The notes beneath the pieces were generated by a model. That model was not told where the DNA came from. It saw nothing but the letters and a program-made list of their open reading frames with translations, and ran no database searches. A stretch of 64,000 nt of DNA from Mycetocola manganoxydans (GTDB lineage Bacteria; Actinomycetota; Actinomycetes; Actinomycetales; Microbacteriaceae). A program made the position numbers and the translations under genes. Below are positions 9,185-19,879 of this stretch, in pieces. The stretch is from the NCBI RefSeq assembly GCF_003667545.1, contig NZ_RCUV01000005.1:186001-250000 (forward strand), in the 5' to 3' direction. How positions within the stretch are numbered: position 1 is the first letter of the stretch; every line of letters begins with the position of its first letter.

Positions 9185-11071
9185 CTACCGACTGTTCAAC
9201 TGGGCGTGGATGGCGGACGCCAACGCCGGCCCGATACCGGCGACCTCGGTGATCGCCTCCGGCTTGGCCTGCCTGAGCTTCGCGACGGAGCCGAAATGCC
9301 GAAGCAGTGCTTTCACCCTGGCTGGTCCGAGGCCCGGGATGTCGGCAAGCACGCTCGAAATGTCCTTGCGACGTTTCGTTCGCTGGTAGGTGATCGCGAA
9401 GCGGTGCGCTTCGTCACGGATCCGCTGGAGCAGGAAAAGCGCCTCCGAATTGCGGGGAAGAATGACCGGGTAGTCGCTGTCCGGAAGCCAGATCTCCTCG
9501 AGTCGCTTCGCCATTCCGACGAGCTGGATGTCGGTCTGCCCTGATTCCTGCAGGGCACGCCGGGCCGCCTGGACCTGCGGTTGCCCGCCATCGACGATGA
9601 GCAACTGCGGTGGGTACGCGAACTTGCGCGGCTTCGCTGCGTCCTCGTCCGTCTCTCCCTGTGCCGTCGCATCCGCTTCGGGTTGCGTCAGGTAGGCGAG
9701 ACGCCGCGACAGCACCTGATAGATCGACTCCGTGTCGTCTGTGGACTCCGCGATGCTGAACCGGCGGTACTGATCCTTGCGGGGCAGGCCGTCCTCGAAC
9801 ACCACCATCGAGGCGACGATGTTCGTGCCGGAGAGGTGGGACACATCGAAGCACTCGATCCGGAGTGGTGCGACATCCATCCCGATGGCGGACTGGATGT
9901 CGGTGAGCGCCTGCGACCGTGCCACGAAGTCGGCGCTCCGCCTGGTCTTGTAGACCATGAGCGAACCCTTCGCGTTGATCTCGGCCGTCTGCATGAGGGC
10001 AGCCTTCTCTCCGCGCTGCGCCGTGCGCAGGCGGACCTTTCCTTTTCCACGGATGCCGGCGAGCCAGGTCTCGAGTTCGGCCGCGTCGTCCGGCAGCTCG
10101 GGAACGAGGATCTCACGGGGAATGTCGACGACGCTCCCTGAGTCGTATGCGCGCTGCAGCACGCTGTCGATGAGTTCGGCCGTCGACAGATCCAGCTCCT
10201 TATCGACGGTCCAGGAGCGTACTCCTCGGATTCGTCCGCCACGCACGAGGAACTGCTGCACGGCCGCGGACAATTCGTCGTGTGCGAGACCGAAGAGGTC
10301 GGCATCGACCGAATCCTTGAGTACGACAGCGCTCTTGTCGAGGACTGCCTCGAGCGCCTGCAGGCGGTCGCGGTAGCGGGCTGCCGACTCGTAGTCCTGG
10401 ACCGCAGCCGCTTCGCGCATCTGTTTCGTCGCCTCGGTGACGAATCGCTTGTCGTTGCCGTTGAGGAAGCTGACGAAGTCGTTGACCATCGCCCGGTGTT
10501 CCTCGATCGTGACCCGGCCGGAGCATGGCCCACCGCAGCGTCCGATCTGCCCCGGGAAGCATGGTCGACCGGACTGCATGGCGCGCTTGTAACTCGAATC
10601 CGAGCAGGTGCGGATCGGGAAGGCCTTGATCATCAGGTCGATGGTTTCGTGCACGGCCCAGATCTTGGGATACGGACCGAAGTACTTCGCCCCACGGATT
10701 CGCGGGTTCCGGGTGACGAGGACCCGCGGTGCTTCGTCGCCGAGCGTGACGGCGAGGTACGGGTACGTCTTGTCGTCGCGGAATTTGACGTTGAACGGCG
10801 GCTCGAACTCCTTGATCCAGGTGTATTCGAGCTGCAGGGCGTCGATGTCGCTGCCGACGACCGTCCATTCGACGCTCTTCGCCGTCGTGACCATGCGGCG
10901 GGTTCGCTCGTGAAGGCTCGGAAGCGGCGCGAAGTAATTGCTGAGCCGCGCCCGGAGGTTCTTCGCCTTCCCGACATAGAGGACGCGTGCGTTCTCATCG
11001 CGGAAACGGTACACGCCCGGGCTCGTCGGGATCTCCCCCGGGCGTGGCCGGTAGCTGAGCGTACCGCTCAT
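9185..11071 (-). CDS. uvrC: excinuclease ABC subunit C
   Basis: Makes both incisions around a DNA lesion after UvrAB recognition. Domains in order: GIY-YIG nuclease at about residues 14-92 ([20 protein letters not shown]), a UVR motif near 205-240, the RNase H-like second nuclease at about 350-520 ([23 protein letters not shown]), and tandem helix-hairpin-helix at the C-terminus ([29 protein letters not shown]). At 628 residues it is full length. Its ATG directly abuts the uvrA stop, so the two are co-transcribed. Confidence 0.97.
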   Translation of the reverse strand: MSGTLSYRPRPGEIPTSPGVYRFRDENARVLYVGKAKNLRARLSNYFAPLPSLHERTRRMVTTAKSVEWTVVGSDIDALQLEYTWIKEFEPPFNVKFRDDKTYPYLAVTLGDEAPRVLVTRNPRIRGAKYFGPYPKIWAVHETIDLMIKAFPIRTCSDSSYKRAMQSGRPCFPGQIGRCGGPCSGRVTIEEHRAMVNDFVSFLNGNDKRFVTEATKQMREAAAVQDYESAARYRDRLQALEAVLDKSAVVLKDSVDADLFGLAHDELSAAVQQFLVRGGRIRGVRSWTVDKELDLSTAELIDSVLQRAYDSGSVVDIPREILVPELPDDAAELETWLAGIRGKGKVRLRTAQRGEKAALMQTAEINAKGSLMVYKTRRSADFVARSQALTDIQSAIGMDVAPLRIECFDVSHLSGTNIVASMVVFEDGLPRKDQYRRFSIAESTDDTESIYQVLSRRLAYLTQPEADATAQGETDEDAAKPRKFAYPPQLLIVDGGQPQVQAARRALQESGQTDIQLVGMAKRLEEIWLPDSDYPVILPRNSEALFLLQRIRDEAHRFAITYQRTKRRKDISSVLADIPGLGPARVKALLRHFGSVAKLRQAKPEAITEVAGIGPALASAIHAQLNSR

Positions 11072-13963
11072 CTAGCCCGCCTTACGGGCGACGATCGCGT
11101 CAGCCTCGAGAACTTCCTTGAGGTAGTACCCGGTGTGGCTCTTCTTCACGGTGGCGATCTTCTCAGGCGTTCCCGTCGCGAGGATCTTTCCGCCGCCAGC
11201 GCCACCCTCTGGACCGATGTCGATCAGCCAGTCCGCCGATTTGATGACGTCGAGGTTGTGTTCGATCACGATGACGGTGTTGCCCTTGTCGACGAGGCTG
11301 TTCAGCACGAGGAGGAGTTTGCGGACGTCCTCGAAGTGCAGCCCGGTGGTGGGTTCGTCGAGAACGTAGATGCTCCGCCCGTTGGTCCGGCGCTGCAGCT
11401 CGGTCGCGAGCTTCACGCGCTGAGCCTCCCCACCGGACAGCGTCGTTGCACTCTGGCCGAGCCGGACGTAGCCGAGCCCGACCTCGACGAGGGTCTTGAG
11501 GAATCGGTGGATCGACGTGATCGGCTCGAAGAATTCGGCGGCCTCGGCAATCGGCATGTCGAGAACTTCGGCGATGTTCTTGCCCTTGTAGTGGACGGAG
11601 AGGGTGTCGCGGTTGTACCGCGCTCCCCCGCACACTTCACAGGCCACGTACACATCGGGAAGGAAGTTCATTTCGATCTTGATGGTGCCGTCACCCGAGC
11701 ACGCCTCACAGCGGCCGCCCTTGACGTTGAAGCTGAACCGGCCGGGCAGGTAGCCACGGGTCTTCGCCTCGATGGTCTCGGAGAACAGGTTCCGGATGCG
11801 GTCGAAGACCCCGGTGTAGGTGGCGGGGTTCGAGCGCGGAGTGCGGCCGATCGGCGCCTGGTCGACGTGAATCACCTTGTCGAGTTGTTCGACCCCGGTC
11901 ACGCGGGTGTGCTTTCCGGGAACCTTCCTGGCACCGTTGAGCTTGTTGGCGAGCACCCGGTACAGGACGTCGTTGACGAGGGATGATTTACCCGAGCCGC
12001 TCACGCCGGTGACGGCGGTGAAAACCCCGAGGGGGAAGTCGACGGTCACCTTGCGGAGGTTGTTCGCCTGCGCGCCGACGACGGTGATCATCCGGTTCGG
12101 GTCGACGGGCCGGCGTTTCTCGGGAACGGCGATCTGCTTGCGGCCGGAGAGGTAGTCGCCGGTGAGAGATCGCGTGTTCGAGAGGAGATCGTCATACGAG
12201 CCGGAGTGCACGACGGTGCCGCCGTTGACGCCGGCGCCGGGTCCGATGTCGACGACCCAGTCGGCGGTGCGGATGGTGTCTTCGTCGTGTTCGACGACGA
12301 TGAGGGTGTTACCGAGGTCGCGAAGCGTGACGAGGGTCTGGATCAGGCGTCGATTGTCGCGCTGGTGCAACCCGATGCTGGGTTCGTCGAGGACATAGAG
12401 AACCCCGGTCAGTCCGGAGCCGATCTGGGTCGCCAGCCGGATCCGTTGTGCCTCTCCACCCGACAGGGAGCCTGCGGTGCGCGACAGGTTGAGGTAGTTG
12501 AGGCCGACCTGGATGAGGAAGTCCAATCGCACCTTGATCTCGCGGAGAACCTGCGCCCCGATCATGCCCTCGCGATCGGTGAGGTGCATCGTGTCCATGA
12601 ACTCGCGTGCGTCGGTGAGGCTCAGCTCGGCGATGTCGGCGATGTTCGACCCGTGGATGAGAACGCTGAGAACCTCGGGCTTCAGCCGCTTGCCGTCACA
12701 GACCGGGCACGGAATCTCGCGCAAATATTCGCCCCAGCGTGCGCGCTGGACATCGGTCTCGGCCTGGCTGTACTGACGTTCGATGTACGGCATCACACCC
12801 TCGAAGCCCGAGGTGTAGCTGACCTCACGGCCGTACCGGTTCTTCCACTTGACCTTGACTTTGAAATTCTCGCCGCGGAGCACGGCCTCCTGCACCTTGG
12901 CGGGGAGTTTCTTCCACGGGGTCCTGAGCGAGAAGTCGAGGTCGCGGGCGAGGCCCTCGAGAAGCTTCTCGTAGTACTGGTACAGGCCCTTGCCCTGCGT
13001 CGTCCACGGGATGATCACACCGTCGTTGATGCTGAGGTCTTCGTCGCCGATGAGGAGATCCTGGTCGACCGACATCCGAGTGCCAAGGCCCGAGCACTCC
13101 GGGCAGGCACCGAACGGCGCGTTGAAGCTGAAGGTGCGCGGCTCGATCTCGGTCAGCTGGACCGGATGGTTGTTCGGGCAGGAGAGTTTTTCGCTGTAGG
13201 AGCGAATCGAATCCGGCCCTTCTTCGTCGACGAGCTTCACCTGGACGAGGCCGTCAGTGAGGCCGAGCGCGGTCTCGAGCGAATCGGTCAGGCGGCTCAG
13301 CGCATCAGGCCCCGCAACCAGCCGGTCAACTACGACGGAGATGTCGTGCTTGTAGGACTTCTTGAGTTTCGGCGGCTCGTTGAGCTGGATCTGCTCCCCA
13401 TCGACGAGGGCACGGGCGTATCCCTTGGCGGCGAGTTCCTTGAACAGGTCGACGAACTCACCCTTCTTCTGGGACACGATGGGGCTCATCACCATGTAGC
13501 GGGTGCCCGTCTCGAGCTCCATCAGCTGGTCGGCGATCTGCTGGACCGTCTGACGCTCGATCGGTTCGCCGCACTCGGGACAGTGAGGGACCCCGATACG
13601 GGCCCAGAGCAGGCGCATGTAGTCGTAGACCTCGGTGATGGTCCCCACCGTCGACCGGGGGTTGCGGTTCGTCGACTTCTGGTCGATCGAAACCGCCGGG
13701 CTGAGCCCTTCGATGAAGTCAACGTCGGGGCGATCCACCTGTCCGAGGAACTGGCGGGCGTACGCAGACAGCGATTCGACGTAGCGTCGCTGCCCTTCGG
13801 CGAAGATGGTGTCGAAAGCCAGCGATGACTTGCCCGACCCGGAGAGCCCGGTGAAGACGACGAGCGAGTCACGGGGGATGTCGAGGTCGACGTTGTGCAG
13901 ATTGTGCACGCGGGCGCCGCGAACGCTGAGTTTTGACGTGGAATTTACCTTCGAGATTGACAC
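11072..13963 (-). CDS. uvrA: excinuclease ABC subunit A
   Basis: Damage-recognition ATPase of nucleotide excision repair. The 963-residue protein has two ABC ATPase modules: first P-loop [15 protein letters not shown] near residue 40 and second [15 protein letters not shown] near residue 655, with signatures [16 protein letters not shown] and [15 protein letters not shown]. Zinc-binding cysteine pairs are present ([24 protein letters not shown] and CEACSG...CEVCGG). It heads the uvrA-uvrC-rapZ-whiA run and is divergent from pcm, with 49 bases between them. Confidence 0.98.
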   Translation of the reverse strand: MSISKVNSTSKLSVRGARVHNLHNVDLDIPRDSLVVFTGLSGSGKSSLAFDTIFAEGQRRYVESLSAYARQFLGQVDRPDVDFIEGLSPAVSIDQKSTNRNPRSTVGTITEVYDYMRLLWARIGVPHCPECGEPIERQTVQQIADQLMELETGTRYMVMSPIVSQKKGEFVDLFKELAAKGYARALVDGEQIQLNEPPKLKKSYKHDISVVVDRLVAGPDALSRLTDSLETALGLTDGLVQVKLVDEEGPDSIRSYSEKLSCPNNHPVQLTEIEPRTFSFNAPFGACPECSGLGTRMSVDQDLLIGDEDLSINDGVIIPWTTQGKGLYQYYEKLLEGLARDLDFSLRTPWKKLPAKVQEAVLRGENFKVKVKWKNRYGREVSYTSGFEGVMPYIERQYSQAETDVQRARWGEYLREIPCPVCDGKRLKPEVLSVLIHGSNIADIAELSLTDAREFMDTMHLTDREGMIGAQVLREIKVRLDFLIQVGLNYLNLSRTAGSLSGGEAQRIRLATQIGSGLTGVLYVLDEPSIGLHQRDNRRLIQTLVTLRDLGNTLIVVEHDEDTIRTADWVVDIGPGAGVNGGTVVHSGSYDDLLSNTRSLTGDYLSGRKQIAVPEKRRPVDPNRMITVVGAQANNLRKVTVDFPLGVFTAVTGVSGSGKSSLVNDVLYRVLANKLNGARKVPGKHTRVTGVEQLDKVIHVDQAPIGRTPRSNPATYTGVFDRIRNLFSETIEAKTRGYLPGRFSFNVKGGRCEACSGDGTIKIEMNFLPDVYVACEVCGGARYNRDTLSVHYKGKNIAEVLDMPIAEAAEFFEPITSIHRFLKTLVEVGLGYVRLGQSATTLSGGEAQRVKLATELQRRTNGRSIYVLDEPTTGLHFEDVRKLLLVLNSLVDKGNTVIVIEHNLDVIKSADWLIDIGPEGGAGGGKILATGTPEKIATVKKSHTGYYLKEVLEADAIVARKAG

Positions 13964-14012
13964 CCCACGAGTCTACGTCGACCCACTGACATCGCCGTCC
14001 GAGGGGTGCACA

Positions 14013-14687
14013 ATGGGCGGCATGGACTCGTTTGTGGTAGGTCGGGAACGGATGGTCGCCGAACACATCGCCGCCCGCGGGATCCGCGACGAACAGGTCC
14101 TCGATGCCATGCGGAGGGTCCCGCGGGAAGAATTCGTTCGACCATCGTCACGGTCGGTCGCGTACGAGGATCATCCGCTCCCGATCTCGCACGGACAGAC
14201 GATTTCGCAACCGTATATCGTCGCGCTCACCGTCGAAGCCGCTCACATCGATTCGTCCAGTCGCGTGCTCGACATCGGTACGGGCTCAGGGTATGCGGCC
14301 GCCGTTCTCGCCGAGATCGCCGCGGACGTCGTGACGATCGAACGTCATCCCTCCCTCGCTGATGGGGCCAGGGAGGTCCTCGACCGGCTCGGCTACGCCA
14401 ACGTCACCGTCGTGACCGGGGATGGAACGCTCGGCTGGCCGGATGGCGCACCGTATGACGCGATCGTCGTGGCCGCAGCCGCACCGCGGATCCCGGATCC
14501 GTGGTTGCAGGAGCTTGCCGACGGAGGCAGGCTGGTGATGCCCATCGGCAAGCCGGGGCTCGGTCAATCGCTGAAGCGAATCACCCTCGGCCCCGACCGG
14601 GATCCGCGATTCGAGGACCTCGGTGGGGTCACGTTCGTCCCACTGATCGGGGCGTTCGGTACGGAACCTGACCGATTCGGCGGCTGA
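14013..14687 (+). CDS. pcm: protein-L-isoaspartate O-methyltransferase family protein
   Basis: Predicted SAM-dependent methyltransferase that repairs isoaspartyl residues in damaged proteins. I chose the ATG at 14013 because GAGGGG lies 6 bases upstream; the next ATG at 14022 is also possible, and the longer frame upstream overlaps uvrA and is not needed. The 224-residue protein has the PCM-type [17 protein letters not shown] start, the [12 protein letters not shown] substrate loop near residue 60 and the SAM motif [17 protein letters not shown] near residue 85. It is convergent with uvrB, with only 3 bases between the two stops. I cannot exclude a related small-molecule methyltransferase. 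Confidence 0.88.
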   Translation: MGGMDSFVVGRERMVAEHIAARGIRDEQVLDAMRRVPREEFVRPSSRSVAYEDHPLPISHGQTISQPYIVALTVEAAHIDSSSRVLDIGTGSGYAAAVLAEIAADVVTIERHPSLADGAREVLDRLGYANVTVVTGDGTLGWPDGAPYDAIVVAAAAPRIPDPWLQELADGGRLVMPIGKPGLGQSLKRITLGPDRDPRFEDLGGVTFVPLIGAFGTEPDRFGG

Positions 14688-14690
14688 GCG

Positions 14691-16757
14691 TCAGCCGAGG
14701 TGACCGGCTTTCTCCATCTGTCTCAGGTCGCGTTTGAGGTCGGACAGTTCGTCTCGCAGACGACCTGCAAGCTCGAACTTGAGTTCGGCAGCGGCCGACA
14801 ACATCTGGGCGTTGAGATCGGCGATGATCGACTCGAGCTCGGCGGCGCCTTCGGACGCGATGCCCTCCTTGCGCAGCCGTGGCGTCGGGCTCTTCTTCCT
14901 GCCGTCTCGATTCGCCAGCATCTGCGCGGTATCGGCGCCCTCGCGGGCGAGAGCATCGGTGATGTCAGCGATCTTCTTACGCAACGGGGTCGGATCGATT
15001 CCGTGCTCCAGGTTGTACGCGACCTGGGTCTCGCGACGCCGCGTCGTTTCGTCGATGGCCTTCTTCATGGAATCGGTGAGGACATCCGCGTACATGTGTA
15101 CTTCGCCAGACACGTTTCGTGCCGCGCGACCGATCGTCTGAATGAGCGATGTCGACGATCGCAGGAAACCCTCTTTGTCGGCGTCGAGGATGGCGACGAG
15201 GGACACTTCGGGAAGGTCGAGGCCTTCTCGAAGCAGGTTGATTCCGACGAGGACGTCGTACAGCCCTGACCGCAGTTCGCTGAGTAGCTCCACCCGGCGC
15301 AGGGTGTCGACGTCCGAGTGTAGATAGCGCACGCGCACCCCGGCCTCGGTGAGGAAGTCGGTGAGTTCTTCGGCCATCTTCTTCGTGAGCGTCGTGACGA
15401 GGACACGTTCGTCACGGGAGGACCGCAGCCGGATCTCTTCGAGCAGGTCGTCGATCTGGCCCTTCGAGGGTTTGACGACGATCTCGGGATCGACGAGGCC
15501 GGTCGGGCGGATGATCTGCTCGACGACGCCGTCGGCGACGCCCATCTCGTATCGGCCGGGAGTAGCGGACAGGTACACCGTCTGGCCGACCCGGTCCTTG
15601 AACTCGTTCCACTTGAGCGGCCGGTTGTCGAGTGCGCTCGGGAGGCGAAAGCCGTGCTCGACGAGGGTGCGCTTCCGCGACGAGTCGCCCTCGTACATCG
15701 CGCCGATTTGCGGGACGGTGACGTGGGACTCGTCGATGACGACGAGGAAATCGTCGGGGAAGTAGTCGATGAGGCAGTGAGGTGCCTGACCGGGCGCCCG
15801 GCCGTCCATGTGACGCGAGTAGTTCTCGATGCCCGAGCAGAACCCGATCTGCTGCATCATCTCGAGGTCGAACGTCGTGCGCATCCGCAGCCGCTGGGCC
15901 TCGAGCAATTTGCCCTGCCGCTCCAGGTCCGCGAGGCGCTCCTCGAGTTCTTCCTGGATGGTGACGATCGCCCGCTGCATGACGTCGGTGCTGGCCACGT
16001 AGTGCGAGCCGGGGAACACCGAAACCGACTCCAGCTTGCGGACGACATCACCGGTGAGCGGATGCAGTGAATACAGTCCTTCGATCTCGTCGCCGAACAT
16101 CTCGATCCGGATGGCGAGCTCTTCATAGACGGGGATGATCTCGATCGTGTCGCCCCGCACACGGAAGTTGCCGCGGGAGAAGTCGACGTCGTTGCGGTTG
16201 TACTGCATCGAGATGAACTTGCGGATGAGCCAGTCGCGGTCGACCCGCTGGCCGACCTGCAGCGCCATCATCGCGTTGAGGTACTCCTCCGGCTTACCGA
16301 GACCATAGATGCATGACACCGTGGAGACGACGATGACGTCGCGCCTGCTCAACAGCGCGTTCGTTGTGGAGTGCCGGAGACGTTCGACCTCGGCGTTGAC
16401 CGACGAGTCCTTCTCGATGAAGGTGTCGGTCTGCGGGACGTACGCCTCTGGCTGGTAGTAGTCGTAGTACGAGACGAAGTACTCGACGGCGTTATTCGGC
16501 AGAAGTTCGCGGAACTCGTTGGCCAGCTGGGCAGCGAGCGTCTTGTTGTGTGCGAGAACGAGTGTGGGGCGCTGGACGGCCTCGACGAGCCACGCGGTCG
16601 TCGCGGACTTGCCCGTACCCGTTGCACCGAGCAGAACGACATCCGTCTCGCCGGCGTTGATGCGGGCGCTGAGTTCCGCGATCGCTTTGGGCTGGTCGCC
16701 GCTGGGGGTGTATTCGCTGATGACCTCGAACGGGTGCACGGAGCGGGTGGGTTGCAT
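14691..16757 (-). CDS. uvrB: excinuclease ABC subunit B
   Basis: Helicase-like damage-verification subunit of nucleotide excision repair. The 688-residue protein carries Walker [12 protein letters not shown] at about 44-54, the beta-hairpin [18 protein letters not shown] around residue 100, the DEAD-like VVIDESHVT near 346, [10 protein letters not shown] near 548 and a C-terminal UVR motif ([23 protein letters not shown] in two parts). The ATG at 16757 is preceded by GAGG only one base away, a poor site, but the N-terminus matches the family. It is transcribed separately from uvrA/uvrC. Confidence 0.97.
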   Translation of the reverse strand: MQPTRSVHPFEVISEYTPSGDQPKAIAELSARINAGETDVVLLGATGTGKSATTAWLVEAVQRPTLVLAHNKTLAAQLANEFRELLPNNAVEYFVSYYDYYQPEAYVPQTDTFIEKDSSVNAEVERLRHSTTNALLSRRDVIVVSTVSCIYGLGKPEEYLNAMMALQVGQRVDRDWLIRKFISMQYNRNDVDFSRGNFRVRGDTIEIIPVYEELAIRIEMFGDEIEGLYSLHPLTGDVVRKLESVSVFPGSHYVASTDVMQRAIVTIQEELEERLADLERQGKLLEAQRLRMRTTFDLEMMQQIGFCSGIENYSRHMDGRAPGQAPHCLIDYFPDDFLVVIDESHVTVPQIGAMYEGDSSRKRTLVEHGFRLPSALDNRPLKWNEFKDRVGQTVYLSATPGRYEMGVADGVVEQIIRPTGLVDPEIVVKPSKGQIDDLLEEIRLRSSRDERVLVTTLTKKMAEELTDFLTEAGVRVRYLHSDVDTLRRVELLSELRSGLYDVLVGINLLREGLDLPEVSLVAILDADKEGFLRSSTSLIQTIGRAARNVSGEVHMYADVLTDSMKKAIDETTRRRETQVAYNLEHGIDPTPLRKKIADITDALAREGADTAQMLANRDGRKKSPTPRLRKEGIASEGAAELESIIADLNAQMLSAAAELKFELAGRLRDELSDLKRDLRQMEKAGHLG

Positions 16758-16798
16758 ACCTCAAGTTTAGGTGCGACCACTGACATCGACCTGCGGGG

Positions 16799-17407
16799 CT
16801 ATGCTCGCCGCTCTGTCGTCAGGCTCTGCCACAGCGTGTAGGCTTGGGCGAGCGTGTGCTCCAGCGTGCCGTCTGTATCGATCACGACATCGGCGATGGC
16901 GAGACGCTCATCCTCAGTTGCCTGGGCATCGATCCGTCTGGCGGCCTCATCCGGGTCCATCCCCCTGGCGTCGATGAGCCGGCCGAGCCGTGTCTCGCGT
17001 GAGGCGCTGGCCACGACGATCCGGTCGAAGGAATACGGATTCCTGGACTCGACGAGGAGAGGCACGTCGTAGACGATGATGGCGTCGGCGTCCGCGTCGC
17101 GGGCAGCAGCGATTCGTTTCTGCCCGAGTTCCCTCACGGCCGGGTGCACGATCGCGTTGAGGTCCTCGCGGGCCGCGCGGTCGGCGAAGATGACGGCACC
17201 GAGCGCAGCCCGATCGAGGCTGCCGTCCTCGGCGATGACGTCGTTTCCGAACCTCTCGGCGATCGCTTCAAGGCCGGGCGTGCCCGGTTCCACGACTTCG
17301 CGGGACAGCTGGTCGGCGTCGATGTGAACGGCACCGAGCTCGGCAAGTCGCTTCGCGATCGTCGACTTGCCTGACGCGATACCGCCGGTGAGGCCGATCA
17401 GTTGCAT
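16799..17407 (-). CDS. coaE: dephospho-CoA kinase
   Basis: Phosphorylates the 3'-hydroxyl of dephospho-CoA, the last step of coenzyme A synthesis. With the ATG at 17407 the 202-residue protein starts MQLIGLTGGIASGKSTIAK, the P-loop of the family, followed by HIDADQLSREVVEPG and the lid-region RLGRLIDARGMDPDEAARRI. The longer open frame upstream overlaps the regulator gene and is not coding. The gene lies 7 bases after the stop of a TetR-family regulator, so the two are probably co-transcribed. Confidence 0.95.
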   Translation of the reverse strand: MQLIGLTGGIASGKSTIAKRLAELGAVHIDADQLSREVVEPGTPGLEAIAERFGNDVIAEDGSLDRAALGAVIFADRAAREDLNAIVHPAVRELGQKRIAAARDADADAIIVYDVPLLVESRNPYSFDRIVVASASRETRLGRLIDARGMDPDEAARRIDAQATEDERLAIADVVIDTDGTLEHTLAQAYTLWQSLTTERRA

Positions 17408-17414
17408 GTCGGGA

Positions 17415-18080
17415 TCAGGCCGAGGCGCTCGGGACGAGATGACCCTCGAGATAGGCGACGGGCACAGAACGCGCCTCAGCGAGAAGCCAGGGGTCTCCCT
17501 CGGGCGACGCGTCGAATGCGAGCCGCTGCAGGGCCCGCGAGAGTTCGACGGCGACGCTGAGGTGCACCAGCCAGCGCTCGTCGCGCGGGAAGTCGAATTG
17601 TTCCAGCAGGCCGGCGAGGGCGGCGACATACTCGCGCGATCCGCGCAGGTACTGTTCCTGGCTCTCGTCGTCACCGAGGATCCGGTATTGCGTCGCCTTG
17701 TAACCCGGGATGCTGCGGCGGGCTCCGACAGACGTGTCGATCATGACGCGAAGCGTCTCCTGCCAGGTCTCCGGTTCCACCTCGAGCAGGTTCTCGATGC
17801 ACAACGCGACGTACTGGTCCTGCATGTACTGGTAGACGCCGAGCATGAGGGCGATTCGGTCGGGAAAGAACCGGTACACGGTACCGATGGCCATCTCGGC
17901 ACGTTTCGCGACTTCCGCGGTCGTCACGCCAGCGTGACCCGACTCGTCGATGATCTCGCCGCAGACCCGGAGGATGGCGCCGAGACTCTGGCGGCTTCGC
18001 TCCTGCTGGGGGTTGTTGCGCAGCGATTTTTCATTCGAAATGTCTGTCGCCAGATAGTGCCTCAGAGAACTAACGTCCAC
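17415..18080 (-). CDS. TetR/AcrR family transcriptional regulator
   Basis: One-component repressor with an N-terminal helix-turn-helix. The GTG at 18080 is the best start: AAGG lies 6 bases upstream and nothing beyond it looks native. In this 221-residue form the DNA-binding part is near residues 25-75, with GVTTAEVAKRAEMAIGTVYRFFPDR being a clear TetR helix-turn-helix (shown in two short parts, GVTTAEVAKRAE and IGTVYRFFPDR). The C-terminal domain is helical and should bind an unknown ligand. It is followed at 7 bases by coaE. The target genes are unknown; autoregulation of this pair is a reasonable guess. Confidence 0.88.
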   Translation of the reverse strand: MDVSSLRHYLATDISNEKSLRNNPQQERSRQSLGAILRVCGEIIDESGHAGVTTAEVAKRAEMAIGTVYRFFPDRIALMLGVYQYMQDQYVALCIENLLEVEPETWQETLRVMIDTSVGARRSIPGYKATQYRILGDDESQEQYLRGSREYVAALAGLLEQFDFPRDERWLVHLSVAVELSRALQRLAFDASPEGDPWLLAEARSVPVAYLEGHLVPSASA

Positions 18081-18210
18081 ATCGCGCCTTAAGTTGTCAG
18101 TGAAAAGTGGGGAGCCGCCCCCGCAGCAGTTCTCCAACGTTATCAGTCGGGAAACGGTGCCCAGTGCCCCCACTTGCGGGGCCCGAGTGCGTGCGTGGAC
18201 GCAAGACAGC

Positions 18211-18244
18211 GGCTGGCCGGCCCCGAAAACGGGACCGGCCAGCC
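18211..18244 (-). terminator. terminator hairpin downstream of rpsA
   Basis: 15-base arms GGCTGGCCGGCCCCG / CGGGACCGGCCAGCC with an AAAA loop on the plus strand. The single mismatch becomes a G:U pair on the minus strand, so it suits rpsA, whose stop lies 15 bases upstream. The U-tract is weak. Confidence 0.7.
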
Positions 18245-18259
18245 GCCGAACTGTCGTGC

Positions 18260-19705
18260 TTAGGAGTTGCTGGTCAGCTTCTCGCGAAGAGCCGCGAGCG
18301 ACTCGTCGTCAGCGAGCGTGCCAGCGCCGGCGGTCTCGCTTGAGAAGGTCGAACCTGCTGCGGGAGCGGCAGCGGCAGTTGCCTCTTCCGTCGCAGCGGT
18401 GGCAACCTGCTTCTTGTGAGCTTCCCAGCGAGCCTGGGCTGCAGCGTAGTCCTGCTCCCACTTCTCGCGCTGGGTGTCGAAGCCCTCTTTCCACTCGTTG
18501 GTCTCCGGGTCGAAGCCCTCGGGGTACTTGTAGTTCCCCTGGTCGTCGTACTCGGTGAGCATTCCGTAGAGAGCCGGGTCGAACTCGGTGCCCTCGGGGT
18601 CGACGCCCTCGTTGGCCTGCTTGAGGCTCAGCGAGATGCGGCGACGCTCGAGGTCGATGTCGATGACCTTGACGAAGACCTCGTCGCCGACCGAGACAAC
18701 CTGCTCGGCGAGCTCGACGTGCTTGCCGCTGAGCTCGGAGATGTGCACGAGACCTTCGATGCCGTCTGCGACGCGGACGAACGCACCGAACGGAACGAGC
18801 TTCGTGACCTTGCCCGGTGCAACCTGGCCGATGGCGTGGGTGCGGGCGAAGACCTGCCACGGGTCTTCCTGCGTCGCCTTGAGCGACAGGGAGACACGCT
18901 CGCGGTCCAGGTCGACCTCGAGGATCTCGACGGTGACTTCCTGGCCGACTTCAACGACCTCGGACGCGTGCTCGATGTGCTTCCAGCTGAGCTCCGAGAC
19001 GTGGACGAGACCGTCAACGCCACCGAGGTCGACGAACGCACCGAAGTTGACGATCGACGAGACGATGCCCTTGCGGACCTGCCCCTTCTGGAGGTTGTTG
19101 AGGAAGGTCGTGCGGCTCTCGGACTGGGTCTGCTCGAGCAGTGCACGACGAGAAAGCACAACGTTGTTGCGGTTCTTGTCGAGCTCGAGGATCTTCGCCT
19201 CGATCTCCTGGCCGAGGTACGGCGTGAGGTCGCGGACCCGGCGCAGCTCGATGAGCGATGCGGGCAGGAAGCCACGGAGGCCGATGTCGACGATGAGTCC
19301 ACCCTTGACGACCTCGATGACCGAACCGGTCACGACGCCATCGGTGTCCTTGATCTTCTCGACGTCGCCCCACGCACGCTCGTACTGAGCACGCTTCTTG
19401 GAGAGGATGAGGCGGCCTTCTTTGTCTTCCTTCTGGAGGACGAGGGCTTCAACCATGTCGCCGACCTGAACGACCTCGCTCGGGTCGACGTCGTGCTTGA
19501 TGGAAAGTTCGCGCGAGGGGATGACACCCTCGGTCTTGTAACCGACATCGAGGAGAACCTCGTCGCGATCGATCTTGACGACGGTACCCTCGATGAGGTC
19601 TCCGTCGTTGAAGAACTTCAGTGTTTTCTCGACCGCGGCCAGGAAGTCTTCAGCCGATCCGATGTCGTTGATAGCGACCTGCTTGGCGGTCGTTGCGGTT
19701 GTCAT
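18260..19705 (-). CDS. rpsA: 30S ribosomal protein S1
   Basis: S1 helps the small subunit bind and unfold mRNA. The ATG at 19705 (GGAG 10 bases upstream) gives 481 residues starting MTTATTAKQVAINDIG; the longer open frame to 19807 runs through the promoter region. Four S1 RNA-binding repeats are visible, at about 35-105, 120-190, 205-275 and 292-362, each with the pattern G-x-V-x-G...GxxVx-ILELD (for example DRERVSLSLKATQEDP and ERRRISLSLKQANEG). The C-terminal third is alanine-rich and low in complexity, typical of actinobacteria. It has a long leader with a palindrome at the predicted start of transcription. Confidence 0.97.
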   Translation of the reverse strand: MTTATTAKQVAINDIGSAEDFLAAVEKTLKFFNDGDLIEGTVVKIDRDEVLLDVGYKTEGVIPSRELSIKHDVDPSEVVQVGDMVEALVLQKEDKEGRLILSKKRAQYERAWGDVEKIKDTDGVVTGSVIEVVKGGLIVDIGLRGFLPASLIELRRVRDLTPYLGQEIEAKILELDKNRNNVVLSRRALLEQTQSESRTTFLNNLQKGQVRKGIVSSIVNFGAFVDLGGVDGLVHVSELSWKHIEHASEVVEVGQEVTVEILEVDLDRERVSLSLKATQEDPWQVFARTHAIGQVAPGKVTKLVPFGAFVRVADGIEGLVHISELSGKHVELAEQVVSVGDEVFVKVIDIDLERRRISLSLKQANEGVDPEGTEFDPALYGMLTEYDDQGNYKYPEGFDPETNEWKEGFDTQREKWEQDYAAAQARWEAHKKQVATAATEEATAAAAPAAGSTFSSETAGAGTLADDESLAALREKLTSNS

Positions 19706-19802
19706 GTAGTGGTTGCTCCAGTAAGGACTGATATCAGGCCGGCACGACCCTGACTGCTGTGAAGTGTCAGGAGAGTTTCCGTGCACGGCGAACGGATAGA
19801 AC

Positions 19803-19816
19803 GTCACAAAAGTGAC
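19803..19816. repeat. inverted repeat GTCAC-AAAA-GTGAC in the rpsA leader/promoter
   Basis: Perfect 5-bp arms with a 4-base spacer, about 100 bases upstream of rpsA. It coincides with the transcription start predicted from the promoter at 19822-19851, so it could be an operator or a 5'-end hairpin. Confidence 0.5.
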
Positions 19817-19821
19817 ATGTC

Positions 19822-19851
19822 AGTCTACCGATAAACAGGGACCCCCCGCAA
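19822..19851 (-). promoter_or_regulatory. candidate rpsA promoter
   Basis: On the minus strand, -35 TTGCGG (19851-19846), an 18-base spacer and -10 TAGACT (19827-19822). It would start transcription near 19815 and leave a leader of about 110 bases. Confidence 0.45.
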
Positions 19852-19879
19852 ATGGCGAATTCCGGGCCGACCGCTCGAC

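Noticed and set aside
10280-13828. Long open frames on the plus strand opposite uvrC and uvrA
   Set aside because: They are mirror frames of high-GC coding sequence, with compositionally skewed residues and no family motif; the minus-strand genes are unmistakable. The same applies to the plus-strand frames opposite gap (5201-6499), rpsA (18416-19753) and gltB (38613-42851).
14013-14691. Pseudogene caused by the pcm and uvrB stops lying 3 bases apart
   Set aside because: Both proteins are complete with normal C-termini; this is tight convergent packing only.
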